64,000 nucleotides of DNA from Streptomyces antimycoticus (GTDB lineage: Bacteria; Actinomycetota; Actinomycetes; Streptomycetales; Streptomycetaceae). The stretch lies in assembly GCF_005405925.1 (NCBI RefSeq), contig NZ_BJHV01000001.1, positions 8,618,001 through 8,682,000 on the forward strand, in the 5' to 3' direction. Both the position numbers and the translations under genes were made by a program. Below are positions 26,700 through 35,888 of the stretch, one piece after another (within the stretch, counting starts at the first letter, position 1; every line of letters begins with the position of its first letter). The notes under the pieces are model-generated. The model worked only from the letters and a program-made list of their open reading frames with translations. It ran no database searches and was not told the DNA's origin.

Positions 26700-28328
26700 T
26701 CATCCGCCGACGGGCGCCGGGGCTTGGGACGCGGCGGGGTCCGGGGCGGGGAGCAGCCGGAGCACCGCCTGCCGCTCGGCCTCACTCACCGCCTCGTCGT
26801 ACGGATCGGGCGTGGCCGGAACCTGGAGGCGGTGCACCGGACCCGCGCCGAGGCGGGCATAGCCGCGGCCCGGCGGCACCTCGGGCGTCGGCGTGGTGTG
26901 CGGCGGCGCCCCGAGGACGGCCGTGACCTGCTCGGACGAGACCGGGCCCAGCACCACCCGGGCCCGGGTGTGGCGCCGCACGGCGTCGCTCAGCGCTTCG
27001 GCTGCATCCAGCTGATCGGCCACCACGACCCGTACGTTCGCCGCCCGTCCGTGCCGCAGTGGCACGGCCAGCAGCTCCTGCGGGTCGGTGCGGCCGTCGG
27101 CAGCCGCGAGATGGCTCATCACCGACGGCCGGTCCAGCAGGATCCACAGCGGGCGCTGGATGTCGTCCGGCGGCGCATGCCCGAGCTGGCGGGCACGGTT
27201 GGCGCCGATCAGCCGGCGTTCGGTCTCATGGCCCGCCCACTCCAGCGTGGCCAGCATCCCGGCCAGCCCGGACTCCACCGCGAGCACCCCCGTACGCCCG
27301 CCCAGACACGCGTATTCGCCGGTGCCGCCGCCGTCCACCACCAGCACTTCGCCATGGGGCAGCGCCTGCAGCGCGATGGAGCGCAGCAGGGTCGTGGTGC
27401 CGCTGCCGGGCTGGCCGAGCGCGAGCAGATGCGGTTCGGTCGAGCGGGGGCCGGTGCGCCAGACCACCGGCGGTACGTCATGGGTCTCCGGTCCGTCCCC
27501 CGTCGCCCTCTCGACCCCCGTGCCCACCGCGTCCCCCGCGCTCTCCTGGCAGCTCTCCGGCTCCGCCAGCACCGGCAGGGTGCGCTGCACCGAGGACGGG
27601 TCGGTGAAGCCCAGCACCGTCTCACCGGGCGCGGTGACGAAGCGCTGGGCGTGGATCGAGGTGGACAGGGCGGGCAGCACGGTCAGGTTGAGGCCGTTGG
27701 CCTCCTCGTCCCACTCGAACAGATACTCACGGCCGCGCCCCGACTTCGCGTACAGCAACTGCTCGATCCGGGTGCGGGCCGCGGGCTCGCCGTCGGTGAA
27801 GTAGGCGGGATAGCGGAGCCGCAGTCGGGTGAGCCGTCCGCCGTCATCGAAGGCGAAGGAGTCGAAGACCGTGGACCAGTCGCCGCCGTGGCTGTAGAGC
27901 GGGCTGGGGTCCTCGGAGGCGGAGAAGTACGGCACCAGGGCTTCGTAGAGCGTGCGCAGCCGCTCCGCCCCGTCCGTGCCGGGCGTCCCCGAGTCGGCGG
28001 GCGCGCGCCCCCGCCCGGCCCAGCCCGCCGCGCCGATCAGACTGATCGCCGCCGCCAGTGGCCCGTACGGCAAAAGGAAGAGCACGAAGCCGCAGGCGAC
28101 CACGAGGGTGAACACCGGCCCACGGCGGTCGCCCGGCAGCTCCACCCACTTGCGCCGCCCGGTGGCGGCGAGCAGGCGCAGCCCCCGGGAGAGCGCGACC
28201 AGGGGGTGGAGGACATCGGCGACGCCGTCGGCCGCGGTGCGGGCGAACGCGCGGCCACGGAGGAACGGGATGAGCGGGGTGCCTTCGGCGCCGCCGAGGC
28301 GGAGCCGGGGGAGCGGTCTCCGGGCCAC
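26700..28328 (-). CDS. membrane-anchored FtsK-like ATP-binding protein
   Basis: The 542-residue protein starts at GTG 28328, 1 bp after the stop of the upstream small membrane gene. A hydrophobic region lies at about 75-105 (FTLVVACGFVLFLLPYGPLA). A soluble region at about 115-280 precedes the P-loop GQPGSGTTTLLRSIALQAL near 302-320, Walker B-like EVLVVDGGG at about 324-332 and LWILLDRPS near 393. The layout recalls FtsK/SpoIIIE and type VII-associated ATPases, but motifs for DNA translocation are not obvious, and its role is unknown. The C-terminal 30 residues are Pro/Ala-rich. The small membrane protein is a likely partner. Confidence 0.75.
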   Translation of the reverse strand: MARRPLPRLRLGGAEGTPLIPFLRGRAFARTAADGVADVLHPLVALSRGLRLLAATGRRKWVELPGDRRGPVFTLVVACGFVLFLLPYGPLAAAISLIGAAGWAGRGRAPADSGTPGTDGAERLRTLYEALVPYFSASEDPSPLYSHGGDWSTVFDSFAFDDGGRLTRLRLRYPAYFTDGEPAARTRIEQLLYAKSGRGREYLFEWDEEANGLNLTVLPALSTSIHAQRFVTAPGETVLGFTDPSSVQRTLPVLAEPESCQESAGDAVGTGVERATGDGPETHDVPPVVWRTGPRSTEPHLLALGQPGSGTTTLLRSIALQALPHGEVLVVDGGGTGEYACLGGRTGVLAVESGLAGMLATLEWAGHETERRLIGANRARQLGHAPPDDIQRPLWILLDRPSVMSHLAAADGRTDPQELLAVPLRHGRAANVRVVVADQLDAAEALSDAVRRHTRARVVLGPVSSEQVTAVLGAPPHTTPTPEVPPGRGYARLGAGPVHRLQVPATPDPYDEAVSEAERQAVLRLLPAPDPAASQAPAPVGG

Positions 28329-28329
28329 G

Positions 28330-28527
28330 TCAGATCTTGATCCCGCCCAGGAGGCTGGCGAGGCTCGCACCGCCCGCCTTGATGCTCGGAGCGATCGCGG
28401 TGGAGGCGAGATAGAAGCCGAAGAGCGCGCAGATGATGGCGTGCGACCCCTTCAGCCCGTCCTTGCGGAAGAAGATGAAGACGACGATGCCGAGCAGTAC
28501 GACGCCGGAAATGGACAGGATCATCAC
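28330..28527 (-). CDS. small membrane protein, partner of the FtsK-like ATPase
   Basis: The 65-residue protein has two hydrophobic segments (about 3-20 and 30-45) separated by a short basic loop (FRKDGLKGSHA), then a Gly/Ser/Ala-rich end. It is upstream of, and almost touches, the FtsK-like gene, so they form one operon. No family function is known to me. The 238-bp gap to the divergent ankyrin gene holds the presumed promoter. Confidence 0.8.
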   Translation of the reverse strand: MMILSISGVVLLGIVVFIFFRKDGLKGSHAIICALFGFYLASTAIAPSIKAGGASLASLLGGIKI

Positions 28528-28765
28528 GGTCTCCTGGCTGATGGGGGACGGTCAGTCACCATGAGTGGTTCCAGGATCACAGCATGTAGGGGTCGGGCGA
28601 AAGGTGCAATTGGGTGGATTATCGGTGTAATCATCACCATGGAGGCGTGGCGCTCCGAGTCGGCCGTCTCCTCCCGCGGGGGTGACCACCTCCTCGGACG
28701 ACTCGGTCGCCGTCCTTAGGGTGGGTGATCACATACCGAGGTAGCGAAGCCGGAGGCGACAGGCC

Positions 28766-29188
28766 ATGACCCCATCGAACCCCGAGAGCGAGCCCGCCCA
28801 CGACCCGGAGGTGCTGCAGCTGGCGTCCAAGGTCTTCGACCTGGCCCGGCAGGGGGACACCGATACGCTCGCCGCCTACGTGGACGCGGGCGTCCCGGCC
28901 AACCTCACCAACGACAAGGGTGATTCCCTGCTCATGCTGGCGGCCTACTACGGCCACCCCGCGACGGTGTCGGCCCTGCTGGAGCGCGGCGCCGACCCCA
29001 ATCGGGTGAACGAACGGGGCCAGACGCCCATCGCCGGGGCCGCGTTCAAGGGCGAGGAGGAGGTGCTGAGGGTGCTGCTGGCCAAGGGCGCCGACCCTCG
29101 CTCCGGATCGCCCTCGGCCGTCGAGACGGCGCGGATGTTCGGGCGGGAGGATCTGCTCGCGCTGTTCCAGGCGCCGGGCGCGGAGTAG
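28766..29188 (+). CDS. ankyrin-repeat protein
   Basis: The 140-residue cytoplasmic protein contains about three ankyrin repeats between 20 and 135: DTLAAYVDAGVPANLTNDKG, DSLLMLAAYYGHPATVSALL-ERGADPNRVNERG, and QTPIAGAAFKGEEEVLRVLL-AKGADP, with the typical G-x-TPL/SLLMLA pattern. Such a small repeat protein acts as a protein-binding module; partner unknown. The first 18 residues are a hydrophilic lead. Starts at ATG 28766 behind GGAGGCGA. Divergent from the small membrane/ATPase operon. Confidence 0.9.
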   Translation: MTPSNPESEPAHDPEVLQLASKVFDLARQGDTDTLAAYVDAGVPANLTNDKGDSLLMLAAYYGHPATVSALLERGADPNRVNERGQTPIAGAAFKGEEEVLRVLLAKGADPRSGSPSAVETARMFGREDLLALFQAPGAE

Positions 29189-29374
29189 CGGGGCCGCGCG
29201 GCGGCGGCCGGGGACGGCTTTGGCCGGCCGGTCGGCTGCCCTTGACGGTCGGACGCCATTGACCGTTCAAAAGGTGAAGCGCGCGGCTTCATTCAGACCG
29301 TGAGTTAAGCGATGAAGCCAGTCGGCGTCAAGAGCGGCCGCGTCAGGTAGGTTCGGGCCGGGGGAAGGAGCCCG

Positions 29375-30628
29375 ATGGGTCAGATGAACCGACGGACCGT
29401 CCGCGACCTGCGGCGCGGCAACCGCTCGACGCTGCTGCGCCAGTTGTACTTCCAGGGTCCGGTGAGCCGTCAGGAACTGGGGGCGCTCACCGGGCTCAGC
29501 TCCGGTTCGGTCAGCAACGTCGTCGGCGAACTGCTCGCCGACGCGCTGGTGGAGGAGGCCGGGTCCGTCGAGTCCGACGGCGGCCGCCCCCGCACGCTGC
29601 TGCGGGTCGCGCCGGGCAGCGGCCATCTCATCGGGGTCGACGTCGGCGAGACCCATGTGCGGGTGGAGCTGTTCGACCTCATGCTCACCGAACTGGCCCG
29701 GTGGGAGCATCCGCTGACGCCCGGCGGGCTGGAGAGGGATCCGGAGCCGGTCGTCGGCCACATCCTGACCGGCCTCGAAGCGGTCGTCGCCAAGAGCGGC
29801 ACGGAGCCGGAGGCGGTCATCGGCGTCGGGGTCGGTGTCCCCGGCGTCGTCGAACAGGGCGACGAGGTCCTCGTCCACGGCCCGACCGCCGGCCGGGACG
29901 CGGTGCCGCTGGAGCGGCTGCTGCGCACCGGCACCGATCTGCCGCTGTTCATCGACAACGGCGCCACCGCGCAGGGGCAGGCCGAGATGTGGTTCGGGGC
30001 GGGCCGCGGCGCGGACAACGCGGTGATCGCGCTGATCGGCTCCGGCGTCGGCGCGGCCATCGTGACCGCCGGGGCGCCGTACCGGGGCGCGACCAGCAGC
30101 GCGGGGGAGTGGGGGCACACGGTCGTCCAGGTCGGCGGACGCGCCTGCCGGTGCGGTGCGGTCGGCTGTCTGGAGGCGTACGTCGGGGCGCAGGCGGTGC
30201 TCGACCGCTACGGGCGCGCGGCGCCCGGCGACCGCGCGGGGCAAAGCGGTGCGGACGGTGTCGAGGAGGGCGGCGCGGAGGGCGCCGGTGAGGACCAGCA
30301 GACCGCGTTCGCCGCGATCGTGGCGAACGCCGGGACCGAGACGCGGGCGCGCGAGGTGCTGGAGGAGACCGCCGCCTATCTCGGCGCCGGTATCGCCGAT
30401 CTGATCAACCTCTTCAACCCCGAGCGGATCATCCTCGGCGGCTGGGCCGGACTGCTCCTCGGCGGCCGGGTCCTCCCCAGGATCCGGGCCGCCACCGCCT
30501 CCTACGCACTGCACCGGCCGTATGCGCAGACCGAGATCGGGATGGCCGAACTGGGGCCCGACGCCGTGGCATTGGGCGCGGCCACCCTTCCGCTGGCCCA
30601 CTTCCTCGCCACCGGCGGAGCGCGCTGA
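29375..30628 (+). CDS. ROK family transcriptional repressor
   Basis: The 417-residue protein has an N-terminal winged helix (about 10-70: TLLRQLYFQGPVSRQELGAL, SSGSVSNVVGELLADALVEE) and a ROK sugar-kinase-like domain (85-400) with ATP-binding-like GVDVGETHVRVELFDL, the zinc site CRCGAVGCLEAYVG near 250 and a GH at EWGHT (about 245). The catalytic loop is the regulator type, so it probably senses a sugar. A low-complexity insert lies at about 283-306 (GQSGADGVEEGGAEGAGEDQ). ATG 29375 follows GGAAGGAG. An imperfect inverted repeat TTGACGGTC/GACCGTTCAA (29242-29270) upstream may be its operator. It is followed by a second ROK gene. Confidence 0.93.
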   Translation: MGQMNRRTVRDLRRGNRSTLLRQLYFQGPVSRQELGALTGLSSGSVSNVVGELLADALVEEAGSVESDGGRPRTLLRVAPGSGHLIGVDVGETHVRVELFDLMLTELARWEHPLTPGGLERDPEPVVGHILTGLEAVVAKSGTEPEAVIGVGVGVPGVVEQGDEVLVHGPTAGRDAVPLERLLRTGTDLPLFIDNGATAQGQAEMWFGAGRGADNAVIALIGSGVGAAIVTAGAPYRGATSSAGEWGHTVVQVGGRACRCGAVGCLEAYVGAQAVLDRYGRAAPGDRAGQSGADGVEEGGAEGAGEDQQTAFAAIVANAGTETRAREVLEETAAYLGAGIADLINLFNPERIILGGWAGLLLGGRVLPRIRAATASYALHRPYAQTEIGMAELGPDAVALGAATLPLAHFLATGGAR

Positions 30629-30671
30629 GGGTTCGACTTCTGTCGGTTCAGGCGGAGTTGGGTCGGGGCCC

Positions 30672-30706
30672 GTCTCAAATTCTTTGAGACAAGAAGGTCC
30701 AGACCT
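30672..30706. promoter_or_regulatory. two palindromes and a TTGACA upstream of second ROK gene
   Basis: GTCTCAAA-TTC-TTTGAGAC (30672-30690) and AGGTC-CA-GACCT (30695-30706) are both perfect. A TTGACA (30708-30713) follows at once. The second palindrome resembles the core of DasR/ROK operators. Together they look like an autoregulated promoter. Confidence 0.6.
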
Positions 30707-30757
30707 ATTGACATGACTCGAACAGGGCTGGACATTGTGTCTCCCCGGAGGTGACCG

Positions 30758-32157
30758 ATGACGGCCCAGGCGCAGGCAGCCCAGCCCTCGCTGCGCACCA
30801 CCGTGCGCGATCCGCGGCACGGCAGCCGCGCCTCACTGCTGTGGACGCTGTACTTCCACGCCCCGCTCACCCGGCAGGAGCTCGTCCGCCGTACGGGGCT
30901 CAGCGCCACCACCGTGCGCACGGTCATCGGCAAACTGATCGCCGAAGGCGTCGTCACCGAAGGGGCCGTCACCAACGGCCTCATCACCCCGAACACCATC
31001 ACCCCGAACACCATCAGCCCGAACACCATCAGCCCGAACGCCATCGCCAACGGCACCGTCGTCAACGGCACCGTCGTCAAAGACGCCGCCACCAAGGGTG
31101 CCGTCACCAGGGGCATCGCCACCGAAGGCGTCGTCAGCGAGGCGGGATCGGCCCTCGTCGCGGCGGGCCGCCGGGCCGGCGCCCGGCTGCGGCTGGTCCC
31201 CGAGCACCGGTACGTCATCGGCGTCGAGGTCGCCGACACCAGGGTCCGCGTCGGGCTGTTCGACCTCACCCTCACCCAACGGGCCGGTGTCGTCCACCCG
31301 TTAGCCCCCGGCGAGCGCGACGCCAAAGCCGTCGTCGGCCACATCCTGACCGGTCTCGACGCCGTCGTCGAGGAAGCCGGGATCCCCCAGGGGCACATCC
31401 TCGGCGTCGGCATCGGCGTATCGGCCACCGGCTGGAACGCCCTCCCCCTGGAGCGGTTGCTGAGCACCGGCACCGCGCTGCCCCTGCACATCGACAACGG
31501 CGCCGAGGCCATGGGCCGGGCCGAGATGTGGTTCGGCGCCGGACGCGGCGTCCAGCACGCGGTCGTCGCGGTCATCGGCTCCGGCGTCAGCGCGAGCGTC
31601 ATCACCCACGGCGCCCCTACCGGGGCTCCACCAACAGCGCGGGTGAGTGGGGCCACACCACCGTCCAGGCCGGCGGCCGCCGCTGCCGGTGCGGCGCCCG
31701 CGGCTGCCTGGAGGCGTACGTCGGCGCCGAGGCGGTCCTGGAGCGCTTCCGGCAGGCCCGGCGCGGCCGCACCACCCCCGGCGCCGACAACGAGTCCACG
31801 TTCGCCGCGCTGCTCACGGCCGCCGACACCTCATCCGCCGCACAGCGCGTCCTGGAGGAGGCGGCGGTGTATCTGGGCGCCGGAATCGCCAACCTGGTCA
31901 ACCTCTTCAACCCGCAGCGGATCATCCTCGGCGGCTGGGCCGGCCTGCTGTTCGGCGCCCGCATGCTGCCCCGGATCCGCGAGACGGTCGCCGCGCAGGC
32001 GCTGCGCCAGCCGTACGCCCACACCACCATCGGGCTGTGCCGGCTCGGCCCCCACGCCGTGGCGCTCGGCGCCGCCACCGTCCCCGTCGGCCGCTTCCTC
32101 ACCGAGGACGCGCACCGGCCCGCCCGTCGCCCGGCCACCGCCCCCGACGAGCGCTGA
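30758..32157 (+). pseudogene. second ROK family repressor, -1 frameshift
   Basis: The first frame runs from ATG 30758 with a winged helix (SLLWTLYFHAPLTRQELVRR) and the ROK domain as far as VITHGAP. At the C run 31614-31617 the frame is lost. The next base frame continues YRGSTNSAGEWGHTTVQAGG and includes the zinc site CRCGARGCLEAYVG, ending at 32157. Adding one C restores a protein of about 466 residues, closely similar to the ROK protein before it. Unlike that paralogue it has a linker of about 55 residues built from pentapeptide repeats (NTITP, NTISP, NGTVV units) between DNA-binding and sensor domains. Frameshift may be real or a consensus error. Confidence 0.85.
30983..31078 (+). repeat. 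in-frame 15-bp tandem repeats in the second ROK gene
   Basis: Four copies of a 15-bp unit (ATCACCCCGAACACC and variants) at 30983-31042 and two of AACGGCACCGTCGTC at 31049-31078 give pentapeptide repeats ITPNT/ISPNT and NGTVV. They expand the linker between the winged helix and the sensor domain. Confidence 0.9.
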
Positions 32158-32222
32158 CGGGCACCCCTCCCGACCGTCCCCCGACCGCCACCCCCCGACG
32201 AGCGCTGATGGGCACCCCTCCC
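32141..32222 (+). repeat. 31-bp direct repeat at and after the ROK stop codon
   Basis: The 31-bp sequence at 32141-32171 occurs again at 32192-32222 with one C/T change. The first copy contains the ROK stop codon (GACGAGCGCTGA), so the second is a duplicate of the gene's end. Confidence 0.85.
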
Positions 32223-32343
32223 ACCCGCACGCCCGTGCCCTAGCGCCGCGGACCCCGGCCCCCAGCCGCCGGACGCACACCTTCCCCCCACCGGACCGGC
32301 ACCCACCGGTCCCATCCCCCACACAGGAAGGCACCACCGCTCC

Positions 32344-33210
32344 ATGAGAAAAACTGTGCGCAACACCGTGATCGGTCTGCTCTCCGCGACCGCGCTCGCC
32401 GCCACCCCCTGGCTCACCGCCCCGGCCACGGCCACCCCCACGACCGCCCCCCAGGCCACCAACAAGGCCGCCGCCGAGTTCACCGACAACTTCGACGGCC
32501 CGGCGGGCAGCGGGGTCGACGGCTCCAAGTGGGGCGTGGAGACCGGCGACAACGTCAACAACCACGAGCGGCAGTACTACACCGACGGCAACAAGAACGC
32601 GGCGCTGGACGGTAACGGCAACCTTGTCATCACCGCCCGCAAGGAGAACCCGGCCGACTACAACTGCTGGTACGGCCGGTGCGAGTACACCTCCGCCCGC
32701 CTCAACACCTCGCAGAAGTTCACCACCGCCTCCGGCCATGTCGAGGCCCGGATGAAGCTGCCGCAGGGTCAGGGCATGTGGCCCGCCTTCTGGATGCTCG
32801 GCAATGACATCGGCAGCGCCGGCTGGCCCAACTGCGGCGAGATAGACATCATGGAGAACGTGGGCTTCGAGCCCAGCACCGTCCACGGCACCCTCCACGG
32901 CCCCGGCTACTCCGGCTCGGGCGGCATCGGCGCCGGCTACACCCTGCCGAACGGCGGCAAGTTCTCCGACGCCTTCCACACCTTCGCCATCGACTGGTCG
33001 CCCAACAAGATCACCTGGTCCGTCGACGGCAACGTCTACCAGACCCGCACCCCCGCCGACCTCAACGGCAACCGCTGGGTCTTCGACCACCCCTTCTACA
33101 TCATTCTCAACCTGGCCGTCGGCGGCTACTGGCCCGGCGACCCGGACGGCAACACCTCCTTCCCGCAGCAGCTGGTCGTCGACTACGTCAAGGTGACGGG
33201 CGGCAGCTGA
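32344..33210 (+). CDS. secreted endo-beta-1,3-glucanase-type GH16 enzyme
   Basis: The 288-residue protein has a signal peptide (1-31, cleavage near ATATP) followed by a single GH16 jellyroll domain with no binding module. The catalytic motif EIDIMEN (about 178-184) has the Glu-x-Asp-x-x-Glu arrangement of laminarinases; FWMLGND and NLAVGG also match. GH16 members of this size hydrolyse beta-1,3- or mixed beta-1,3-1,4-glucan. It is 186 bp downstream of the frameshifted ROK gene and on the same strand, so it may be a target. A hairpin at 33228-33250 ends it. Confidence 0.93.
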   Translation: MRKTVRNTVIGLLSATALAATPWLTAPATATPTTAPQATNKAAAEFTDNFDGPAGSGVDGSKWGVETGDNVNNHERQYYTDGNKNAALDGNGNLVITARKENPADYNCWYGRCEYTSARLNTSQKFTTASGHVEARMKLPQGQGMWPAFWMLGNDIGSAGWPNCGEIDIMENVGFEPSTVHGTLHGPGYSGSGGIGAGYTLPNGGKFSDAFHTFAIDWSPNKITWSVDGNVYQTRTPADLNGNRWVFDHPFYIILNLAVGGYWPGDPDGNTSFPQQLVVDYVKVTGGS

Positions 33211-33227
33211 CGGAGACAGCCGATGTG

Positions 33228-33250
33228 GAGGCCCACTGAGCGGTGGCCTC
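33228..33250. terminator. convergent hairpin between GH16 and serine hydrolase
   Basis: GAGGCCCAC and GTGGCCTC pair with one bulged C across a 6-base loop, between two genes that end 17 bp before and 6 bp after it. Confidence 0.5.
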
Positions 33251-33255
33251 GGTCG

Positions 33256-34293
33256 TCATCCGGGGCGGACCGCCTCCGAGACCGCCACGATGAGGGCTTC
33301 CACATCGGCTCCCCAGCGTGAGACGAGCGTGAGGTCACGGGCCGGGTCCACCCACAAGAGGTGGTTGCCGCCGTTGCCCCGGGCGCAGCGCCCGGTCGAC
33401 GGGGCCTGCGGCCACACCACGCGACCGTCGTTGAGCCACCAGGACAGCCCGTACTCCGGTTTGACGGAACACGGCGTCCACAGCTCCGCGATCCAGCGCC
33501 GGGACACGACCCGGCGCCCGGCCCACTCCCCGCCCGCACGGCAGAGCCCGCCGACGCGCGCCAGGTCGAGCGCGCTGATCCACAGCCCGCCGCCCCAGTG
33601 GGCGCCGCCGGACACCACGGGCAGGCGGATGCCGCCGACGTCCACGTGGGAGTTGCCGTAGCCGTGCCATGACCATGAGGCGGAGGCCCCGATGGGCTCC
33701 ATGACACGGGTGCGCAGCACCTCCGGCAGCGGACGCCGCAACAGGACGGTGAGCGCGAGCGCCGTCAGATTCACCCGGACGTCGTTGTAGGCCCACCCCT
33801 CACCGGGCGGGCCGCCCGCCGACTCCGTGCCCTCGCGGACGCTCTGGGCGTCCACACGCGTCGGCTTTCCCCACAGCTCGCCCTCCCACTGGCTCGTCTG
33901 GTCCAGCAGATGCCGCCAGGTGATCCCGCGCCCGTGCTCGTCCGCGAACTGGGGCAGCTCCACGGAGGTGTGCACGGGCTCGTCCAGCCGCAGCAGTCCC
34001 TCGTCGAAGGCGACGCCCGCGACGAGGGACAGCACGCTCTTGGTCACGCTGAAGGCCATCTCCACCCGGTTCGGGTCGCCCCAGCGGGCGAGCACCTCTC
34101 CGCGTCGTACGACCACACCACTGGGACCGTCTCCGTTCAACAGCGGCCCGATCACCTCGCGGTGCGAGGCGTCCGCCACCTGGGCCGCGAGATAGCTCTC
34201 CATGTCCTCGGCCCCGGCCACGGGCCGCCCGGCCCGCTCCCGCACGGCCCTTTCCAGCGCGTCGGGGTCGACCCCCGCCCAGACATCACTCAC
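33256..34293 (-). CDS. serine hydrolase, class C beta-lactamase/DD-peptidase fold
   Basis: The 345-residue protein has no signal peptide and so seems cytoplasmic. The SxxK motif is SVTK (about 88-91), the second motif YND is in GWAYNDVRVNL (about 168-170), and the third region HLLWVDPARDL near 318 has His in place of the usual KTG box, as in esterase-type members of this fold. It is more likely an esterase or amidase than a penicillin-binding enzyme. GTG 34293 is chosen; an alternative start lies downstream (MESYLAAQ). It ends convergent with GH16. Confidence 0.85.
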   Translation of the reverse strand: MSDVWAGVDPDALERAVRERAGRPVAGAEDMESYLAAQVADASHREVIGPLLNGDGPSGVVVRRGEVLARWGDPNRVEMAFSVTKSVLSLVAGVAFDEGLLRLDEPVHTSVELPQFADEHGRGITWRHLLDQTSQWEGELWGKPTRVDAQSVREGTESAGGPPGEGWAYNDVRVNLTALALTVLLRRPLPEVLRTRVMEPIGASASWSWHGYGNSHVDVGGIRLPVVSGGAHWGGGLWISALDLARVGGLCRAGGEWAGRRVVSRRWIAELWTPCSVKPEYGLSWWLNDGRVVWPQAPSTGRCARGNGGNHLLWVDPARDLTLVSRWGADVEALIVAVSEAVRPG

Positions 34294-34361
34294 CGGGCCA
34301 TCGTCCAGGCGGTCGCCTCGCGTGACAATGCCGTCCCCGGTCGCCGCTCGCTCCCCTGCGC

Positions 34362-35270
34362 TCAGTCTCTTATCAGGCGCCGGGGCGCTTTGACCCGCAG
34401 GAGGATCAGCAACGCGGAGGCGAGCAACACGACGCCGGAGACGGTGAATACGGTGACGACGCCGCCGATGCCGAATATCAGACCGCCCGCGGCGGCCCCG
34501 CCGGCGACGGCGGACTGCACGCCCACCACCACGAGCCCGCCCGCGCTTTCCGCCTGGTCGGGCACCATCCGAGTCGCCCAGTTCGACCACGCCACCGACA
34601 CGCCGCCAAAGGCCAGACCCCAGAGGACCACCAGAAATACGTACCCGGCTTGCCCGGCGGGAAGGAGCGCCACGCCCAGTGCCGCGACACCCATCAGCGC
34701 CGGCGTCAGTGTCAACGTCAGGCGCAGGCTGATCTCCAGAAGCCATCCGGACACCAGTGTGCCCACGAGGTTCGCCACTCCGAAGACGAACAGCAGCAGC
34801 GCCAACGCATCGACGTCGACCTTCACCACGTTTTCCAGCGCGGGCCGGATATAGGTGAACAGCGCGTAGTGCCCAATGTGCACCAGCAGCATTCCTACGA
34901 TGCCCACCCCGAAGCCCGGGCGGCGCAGCACCTCCCACAGCGTGCCCAGCCGTGCCGTGCCATGGGGTGCCATCCGGGGCAGCGTGAACAGCTGGAACAG
35001 CAACGTCACGACCCCGAGTCCGGCCGCCGCCAGGAAGGTGCTGCGCCAGCCGGCCAGGTCGCCGAGGTAGCTGCCGAGCGGCACCGCCACGATGGTCGCC
35101 ACCGCGATGCCACTGAAGATGACCGATACCGCACGTGGCACCAGAGCCGCGGGCACGGTCCGGGGCATAGACAGTTTCGATGCGGTCCCGCTCAGCAATG
35201 CGGTGAGCGATGTGGATGCCTGCCCGAGTACCAATCCGAATCCCAGCGCGATATTCTTCAACGGCTTCAT
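34362..35270 (-). pseudogene. MFS transporter remnant, 5' end missing
   Basis: About 300 codons remain of a 12-helix DHA1-type major-facilitator gene. Homology begins at about helix 3-4 (LVPRAVSVIFSGIAVATIVAVPLGSYLGDLAGW) and continues normally to the C-terminus with later helices such as VPDQAESAGGLVVVGVQ. Residues before that, from ATG 35270, do not fit the family, and the first two or three helices (about 100 residues) with the motif A loop are absent. The break is where the opposite AraC remnant begins. The pair probably formed a divergent efflux-regulator unit before the deletion. Confidence 0.75.
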
Positions 35271-35861
35271 GGATTTCGACCTCGGCGGAATGCAGGGCCT
35301 CAGCCGGCTGATGCCCGATGTCATGCTGGTCGATGCCGAGGGGAAGCGTTACCCCGGGCTCATGCCGATCCTCACGTCCATGAGGAGTGAAGTCTGCGCC
35401 GGACGCGTGGGCTTCGCCGGCATCCTCGCCCGGCTGGCCGAAGTGGCGGCGGCCATGATCGTGCGGGCTGGATCGAATGCGGATGCGACAACACCTCCGG
35501 CCTCGTGGCCGCGTTGCGCGACCCCCGCCTGGCCCGCGCCATCCTGGCCCTGCACCGGCAGCCCGGGCATCACTGGACCGTGGCCGAGCTGGCGGCGGAA
35601 TGCAATGTCTCCCGGTCTGTCTTCGCGGACCGATTCCAAACGACGATCGGCATGCCGCCCCTGCGCTACGCCACGGAGCTGCGGATGCTCCTCGCCGGCC
35701 AGTGGCCGGCCCAGGACACCGCGCCGATCCAGTCCGTGGCACAGCGCCTCGGCTACACCTCTCAGGCCGCCTTCAGCCGTGCCTTCAAGCGCGTCACCGG
35801 CCGGCCGCCCGGTGCCGGCAGGGACATCCCACGGGCAAGGGCCGCTGAGGAGGTGGGCTGA
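35269..35861 (+). pseudogene. AraC family regulator remnant with frameshift, 5' end missing
   Basis: The first frame (GLSRLMPDVMLVDAEGKRYP and then GFAGILARLAEVAAAMIV) gives the end of an AraC-type cupin ligand domain. At the G run 35465-35467 one G appears lost; the other frame continues WIECGCDNTSG and two AraC helix-turn-helix units (VAELAAECNVSRSVFADRFQ and VAQRLGYTSQAAFSRAFKRV). It ends at TGA 35861. The N-terminal ~110-130 residues are missing, so the gene is broken by both deletion and frameshift. Its predicted ATG overlaps the ATG of the oppositely read MFS remnant in one CATG. Confidence 0.8.
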
Positions 35862-35888
35862 CGCGGGGGCGGCGTAGCCTCGGGGTTC

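Noticed and set aside
28330..28527. Holin-like prophage gene
   Set aside because: Size fits, but there is no lysin or phage gene nearby and it is tightly linked to the ATPase gene.
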